Positions 58,627 to 64,000 of a stretch of DNA of 64,000 nt are shown in pieces; within the stretch, counting starts at the first letter, position 1; each line of letters opens with the position of its first letter. Position numbers and translations under genes: made by a program. Below the pieces are notes generated by a model. That model searched no databases and was not told the origin of the DNA. It saw only the letters and a program-made list of their open reading frames with translations. Source of the DNA: Aquatica leii (Eukaryota > Arthropoda > Insecta > Coleoptera > Lampyridae); assembly GCA_035610365.1 (NCBI GenBank), contig CM069432.1, positions 72,172,520 through 72,236,519 of the forward strand. The letters are read 5' to 3'.

Positions 58627-59237
58627 ACACTAGAGCGACGAAGACCATCATTCGTCCTGACATGTTATTCGAAAACGAGAAGACATCACCAGTAACAGTA
58701 CGACTTTGAACGGCGACGGGCGAAGAAATACCTACTCACGGACAAGTCAAAGTAACCATTGGTTTGGGAAATGGAGTACTCGATCATCAAGTACTGGTAG
58801 CCGACATCACGGAAGAAGTTATCTTGAGAATGGACGTGATAAAGAAGTATGGGTTCTATTTGGATATGGAGAACGATGTCCTGAAGAACGACAATGAAGA
58901 AATTCCTTTTCATTCGCCAGAGAAGGCAGTCGTGCGAATCTTATTGAGTAAAGACGTGATTCTGCCTGCAAGGACGAAAAGTGTGGTGATGGCACGCATG
59001 GATGGAAATCTCCGGGAAGGATACATACGCGCGATTAAACCAATGGAGGGCGGCTTAGTTGAAAAAGGACTACTCGCTGGCAGAACTTTAGTGCGAGTAA
59101 AGAACACGATGCCAGTAAGGATCTTAAATATCAACTCAGATCCTGTAACGTTGAAAAAGAAAACCGTGGTAGGCCAATGCACGCCAGTATCACAAATTGT
59201 GAGATGCTTACGGTTTATGACGCCTAGAAAAACATAA
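58600..59237 (+). pseudogene. pol: gypsy protease region, active site altered; pol truncated before RT
   Basis: LLVDTRATKTIIRPD (Asp codon at 58626-58628) is the retropepsin active-site region. The usual DTGA reads DTRA, so the flexible Gly is lost. An in-frame TGA lies at 58707-58709. After it, VTIGLGNGVLDHQVLVADI and ILRMDVIKKYGFYLDMEN form the second half of the protease fold. A spacer (LPARTKSVVMARMDG, then GRTLVRVKNTMPVRILN) of the kind found before RT in mdg1/412-like elements then follows. The sequence leaves the element at about 59237; there is no RT, RNase H, integrase or 3' LTR. Confidence 0.8.
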
Positions 59238-61145
59238 AAACGTAGTGTGTCCAGAACGAGATTTTATGAATAAGAACAACAAAGTTAAACATATAAGTAA
59301 TGTTGAAGTAATGTAACATACTATAATAATTACATACAAATAAAACAGTAAAATAAGCGCTTAATGGTGCACCTTTCCTATTGAAGAATTGAAATTTTAA
59401 AAAAATCGTACTATTTTATGAATAGATGCGGAAGTAACTAAAATAACTTATCAATATTGTTATATGTATCTAACAAATGATATCTTGGATAAAAGTTTAA
59501 TGGTCTTCAGAAAACTTTTTTTGCAGAATAAGTCAATATTTTTGCAAATTAACTAAATTTGTTATCTTAAATGAAAAACATTTTTACACGTTGTCATAAA
59601 CAAGGTTTTAAATTAGTTTAATGGATCGTGAACGAAACATTTTTTTTAGGAATTTTTTCTAATAGGTTTTTTTCTGTGATTATTTTTTCAATTACTTTAT
59701 AATGTTTTATATTTCTAATAAGATTTTTAATTTTTTGCAAGAAGACATACACTTGTGGTTTTATTGATATCAAATTGATGTTACTTTAAACTTCAATTAA
59801 CAATAATAAAAAACATTTCAGATTTTAAAACTGATAATAATTTCGATGCGGACCACTGATAAGAAACAAAATATTTAGAATATGTTCACACTTCCCATAG
59901 TTACAGTTTATAGTCATTTTTAAAGATTTAGATATAAAAAATATTAAAATGTATCAAATCTATTTAAAAGTTTTAGGATGCATTTATAAAAACAATTTTT
60001 ACACTGATAACAAGATAATTTACATTACAGTTCAGTTATGTCATGTTTTGTTTTGCAGCACGAACTAAAGATAAATAAATGCTAAGACTGAAATTCTTAC
60101 TCTTGCCAACTACGCTTACGCTATTCATACCAGCTATCATACAGAAATTTCAGTGATTTAAAAACCAAACTGGTAAAACTTGTAAACCATTTTTTAAACT
60201 TTCTAGAATAAATGTATTAATGAAACGTCAAGCCCGATTTTTCGAAAAATGTTTAGTTTATATTTTAAAATAATAAATAAGATAAAATAATTTAAAAAAA
60301 TAAAAAACCGAGCTTGGGCGTTCCATTTGTATTTATATGCAAAATTCAATGCAAAACATCCGAACTCAATCGGTTAATAAATAAGCTCAAAAAATGGCCT
60401 ACAAGTTTTACCTGGTGAGAAATCAGCCTTAACATTGCAACTTTCAAAGGTTGTAATTGTAGTTTCTACAATAGTCTGTAGATTTTCAGTTGCATAAATA
60501 CAATAATTTTGACTTTGTACATATTCACGTAATGAAACCACACTTTGTAAAGAAGTTTAAATCTCACAGGTTGTTGTTATTTAAATGTTGATTAAACCAA
60601 TCACAAAATTGTACACTTTGCAAGAAGTTAAAAAGACGTAGTTCTTAATAAACTGTTACATTGTTTTCTTTAATGCCTTGTGGCAAGTTCTTACTAACAA
60701 TTCTAAAAATTGAATGTTTAAAAATTAAACTTATATTGAGTTTATACATGTTGTCGCAGATAATTTAGCTACTGATTTACTTAGACTTTGTTGCATTCAA
60801 ATGCGAAAGTTTTCGACAACAAGTGCAGTGAGTATGGTAAATCTTCCGGTGTATTTCGGCTTGCAAATGCAATTCTTATTTAAAAAAACTATAAATTAGA
60901 ACTTGTTTATAATGTCGGAAATTAACGTTATTAAAGTTTGCTTCTGGAAAATGTTTAATAAAGTTATGATGCAATTTTAAAGAGAATAAGACTATTTCAA
61001 CAATACGTCATTACAATAACGGTGTCTTGTCTAGGAGTAAACATTGTGAAATGCTATTAAGATAATATTAAAAAACTTAGATACAACTGTCATTCGGTAA
61101 TTACTCACTGAAAAAATAAATATTGCTGAATAATTATAATAATAC
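59238..61145. other. AT-rich DNA, nothing recognised
   Basis: No coding or repeat signal that I can support. Confidence 0.55.
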
Positions 61146-61148
61146 TAA

Positions 61149-61322
61149 GAGCCAGTTGTACAATTATTGTTTAAACCAGGGTTTAACTAATTTTAGTTTA
61201 ATTTTAAAATACTGTCATATTATTGCCTGATAATTTTGTGCTAACCGATAAAATGATAGAATTTTAAACTTAAACCAAGTTTAATTAAACCGTGGTTTTA
61301 ACTATGATTGTACAACTAGCTT
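61149..61322. mobile_element. PIF/Harbinger-like MITE, about 174 bp, possible TAA target duplication
   Basis: GAGCCAGTTGTACAATTATTG at the left matches the reverse complement of the right end (AAGCTAGTTGTACAATCATAG). The match continues into GTTTAAACCA/GTTAAAACCA. TAA flanks it at 61146-61148 and 61323-61325. The inner part has repeated TTTAAACCAG/TTAAACC motifs in both orientations. Its terminus (GCCAGTTGTACAA) resembles that of the 12852-15083 element (GCCGGTTGCACAA). Confidence 0.75.
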
Positions 61323-61325
61323 TAA

Positions 61326-62701
61326 TTGTATTAAAATCGGAAAATAGAGAAGGAGAAGGAAAATATGAAAACCTTTTTTTAAACTAAATATCAGTTTTAT
61401 TTAATTAACGTAAAATTGTTAATTAACGAGTTTTTTAAATTTATATAACAATAATTGGTTTTAAGTAAATGTTGTAAACGTTCAATCAAAATCAAAAATA
61501 TGTAGAAAAGTTACATCTGTGGTAAACTATCGAAAGTTAATTTGAACATTTTTATATCACATTTATACTGCTGATGCTTGTTTAGATAACTGTATAGACA
61601 ATACAGTTATAACAGTTTGTTGTTTTTATCAACGTAAATTTTATTATTTGTTTATAACTTATTTATAAAATTCTAAATAAAGGTTATATTAATGATACTT
61701 TTTTTCACAATTATTTTTACATTTACCTTAAAAGATGTTCAAAATGATCAACTAACTACGATTCAAATGATTACATTATTTATCTTTAATAAATAATTAT
61801 ATTACTTCCTTAAAATAATGTTTTAGTGATAACACAATCAATAGTTTGAATTGTCAGTCAAAATGTAGCCACTTAAAGAATATTGTACTATTTCTTATTC
61901 AATTTACTTTCCTGCGACAATTTCAAATGTATTGCGTTTGGTATTTTTATCACGTTTTAAAGATGCAAAGGCAAAGTTCAACAAGATTGAAGTTTCTTGT
62001 AGATTGACTTGTGTCAAGCTAAACCAAATTACGTGTTGAAAAAGATTTACAGCGATTTTTGAAATTTTTATTTATTATTCTTTGTAAGTACAAATTTTAT
62101 TACGTACCCAATACATAATTATTTTCTTTTAAATATTAATAAACTTTGTATTTGAAAACAATTTTTACAAGAAATTTTGTTATTTTATGTCATCGGTATT
62201 CGTGTTATTAAACTACGTTAAAATTAATTCAGAATGGCAGTGACGTGACGGTTCTTAGAATTTTTAATTTGTTTTTAGTTTACGTAGAAAAACCTTAAAT
62301 TAAGTTTTTAACATTTGTAGTCCGAATATCAGATTTTTAAATTGTTGTTTAATTTATTAGCATGTTTTGTATAGTTGTAAATATATATTATTTTTTATTA
62401 AATAATTTAATAAAATATTTGTTCATGTTTAGCACAAAAAATTGAATGAAAAAAAAATACTTTTGCACAAAAAGTAAAATTAAAAACTAGTGCGTTAGAA
62501 ATATTTTCTGTAGTTTTTGAAATAGACTTGCTTGTAGAAAAAGGATTAACGGTATTAAAAAAAAACATTAGAAGGCAATATCGATGACGGATTAGAATCA
62601 GTAATTAATAAAATTATATTATTTTATTAATCAGTTTGGTATAAAATTTTCCACGTATGCTAATTTAGATGTCCAACTTTTGTGTCTTTTTAATACTGTA
62701 A
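61326..62701. other. AT-rich DNA, nothing recognised
   Basis: No coding or repeat signal that I can support. Confidence 0.55.
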
Positions 62702-63140
62702 TATCTGCACCGCCCAAGTAGCAAAAATCAGTTACAAAACGGTTTTAAAACTCTCTTGCAACTATGGTTTCAGTAAGGTATTTAGTTACAGAATAGTTGC
62801 TGAGTCTTTCCTGATACGATGTCAATACCGGATTTGGTCAGTTGCAAGGCAACTGCAGTAATATTATAACCGTTTTACAACGTGTCTGAAACCGTTGCAA
62901 TTACTACTTTGTAACTGTTTTGCAGCGTTGCTATAACGGTTTTTTACAAATCATGTTTACCTGTTCTGAATCGTTTCTGTAATAGTTTATCATCACGGTT
63001 TTGTAATTGATTTGTAACATTGTAGTTACTGTTTACAGCAACTGCTATGTAACTGTTTTGAAAACATGCTTATTACCATTATTTGAAACTACTTTATAAC
63101 CGCTTTGTTCAGCAACTTATCCAAGATTTTAGTTACTAAC
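62702..63140. repeat. Self-similar degenerate repeat block (GTAACTGTTTTG units)
   Basis: It opens with GCCCAAGTAGCAAAAATCAG, then is built from about fifteen loose copies of GTAACTGTTTTG / ATAACCGTTTTA / GTTGCAACT-like units, for example near 62870, 62918, 62937, 62993, 63050 and 63098. Some are on the opposite strand. It is clearly less AT-rich than its flanks and non-coding. The right end is not defined. Confidence 0.6.
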
Positions 63141-64000
63141 TGTACCATAAAGATTAAAACAAAAGTAGAGATAAAAACATATTAATAAAAAGATACAGAT
63201 ATATAAAAAGTTATAATAAATGTACATTATTTAAATTATTATAGTTTCTTATAGAACTAAATTCAAACAAAAAAGATATAATAAAAGAATTTTTACATCT
63301 GTTGCAAGTAGGTACATACCAGTAAACAGGTTTATACGGCAAATTTTCAAGAAAAGCGAATTATGTCTATTATTTATACATTTTGTGAATAGTAAATGCA
63401 TATAAATTTTGTTAAGAGAAAAATGTCTTTGTGTAAAAAGACCTTGGCGGATTAAGATATTCCTCACATGTTATAGTTTAATGCGTCTACGTAATTCTTA
63501 GTTAAATATTTGTATAAGGCTACAATTGCACATGTGCAATTATAATCGGTTCAATATTCATAATCTCGACTGGCTTTTTAAAGATTATCGCAATCGCGAT
63601 CTAATTTACACGTTCTGATCACTGTGTGTAATATTGTAATGTTCTAGCAATCAAATTCTATTTTATCCTAGAAGAAAATAAAATCAATTTACTTACTTAT
63701 AATTGGCAACTAATTCTTCAACGTTGATTAATTTAGAAACAGTAGTTTAAATACAGGATTAAAATTTTAGTAATATAATATACCAATAATTGTACTTACG
63801 TAGTTTTGAATTAGAAACACTTTCGGTACTGTTTATTGGATAATGATAATGGACTATGTGTCTTATAAAAACCTCATAAAATGCACTTCTTCTGTTGCTG
63901 TTTGAAAGCATAGATTAACACTGTAGTGTAGTTTTAGAAATTCACACTTGTAACCATAGTTTCAAGACTGTTACACTCGAAACCGAAATGAAGGTTTTAA
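63141..64000. other. AT-rich DNA, nothing recognised
   Basis: The 72-codon minus-strand frame at 63249-63467 has no recognisable domain. Confidence 0.5.

Noticed and set aside
59238-61145. Continuation of the second gypsy pol after the protease
   Set aside because: No RT, RNase H or integrase motif in any frame; the sequence becomes AT-rich non-coding immediately after about 59237.
1-64000. CRISPR arrays, prokaryotic operons, defence systems, tRNA or rRNA genes
   Set aside because: I looked for regularly spaced repeats, compact same-strand ORFs and tRNA-like cloverleaf sequences and saw none. The only tRNA-like sequence is the Lys primer-binding site of the gypsy element.

Overview
This is a very AT-rich stretch of animal nuclear DNA, almost certainly from an arthropod and most likely an insect. 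The evidence is the mix of transposable elements: piggyBac, DUF4817-type mariner, Tc1, PIF/Harbinger, copia, Ty3/gypsy with a tRNA-Lys primer site, an RTE-type LINE, Penelope, and an insect errantivirus-like env remnant. It also carries one host exon resembling the insect Sidestep family. I see no bacterial operons, rRNA, tRNA genes or CRISPR arrays. I cannot name the species or order.

Only one segment looks like a normal host gene: a 440-bp internal exon at 46271-46710 (+ strand) with clean splice sites. It encodes one Ig domain and the start of the next, in the style of Sidestep-family cell-surface proteins. The rest of the window is probably intron or flanking DNA of that gene, filled with mobile elements of different ages.

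Layout: 3-1222, end of a copia element and a probable LTR. 6465-8682, broken piggyBac (- strand). 8730-10125, errantivirus-like env remnant and possible LTR. 12852-15083, PIF/Harbinger element with an exact TTA target duplication and a decayed nuclease. 16590-18540, mariner-like element with inverted-repeat arms of about 205 bp. 20781-21849 and 23552-25500, two Tc1-like elements; the second overlaps a tandem duplication. 28900-30380, second piggyBac remnant. 32587-34297, self-similar repeat blocks. 34993-43944, a full-length, recently inserted Ty3/gypsy element on the - strand with 1.86-kb LTRs and a GTAT target duplication. 46884-47023, a MITE. 49140-50350, RTE LINE remnant. 53653-54660, two Penelope 3' ends head to head. 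54833-55260, small LINE and piggyBac scraps. 56524-59237, 5' part of another gypsy element. 61149-61322, a Harbinger-like MITE. 62702-63140, another self-similar repeat block. The gaps are AT-rich DNA in which I could recognise nothing.

No coherent new multi-gene system is visible. The leads I consider most worth checking are: hammerhead-ribozyme-like cores scattered through the window, one of them inside a 42-bp inverted repeat; a young gypsy element whose LTRs are almost identical but whose pol carries a stop codon and lacks the integrase catalytic Glu; the head-to-head Penelope pair with a 10-bp tandem repeat at its junction; and the self-similar repeat blocks with CCCAA-like ends.
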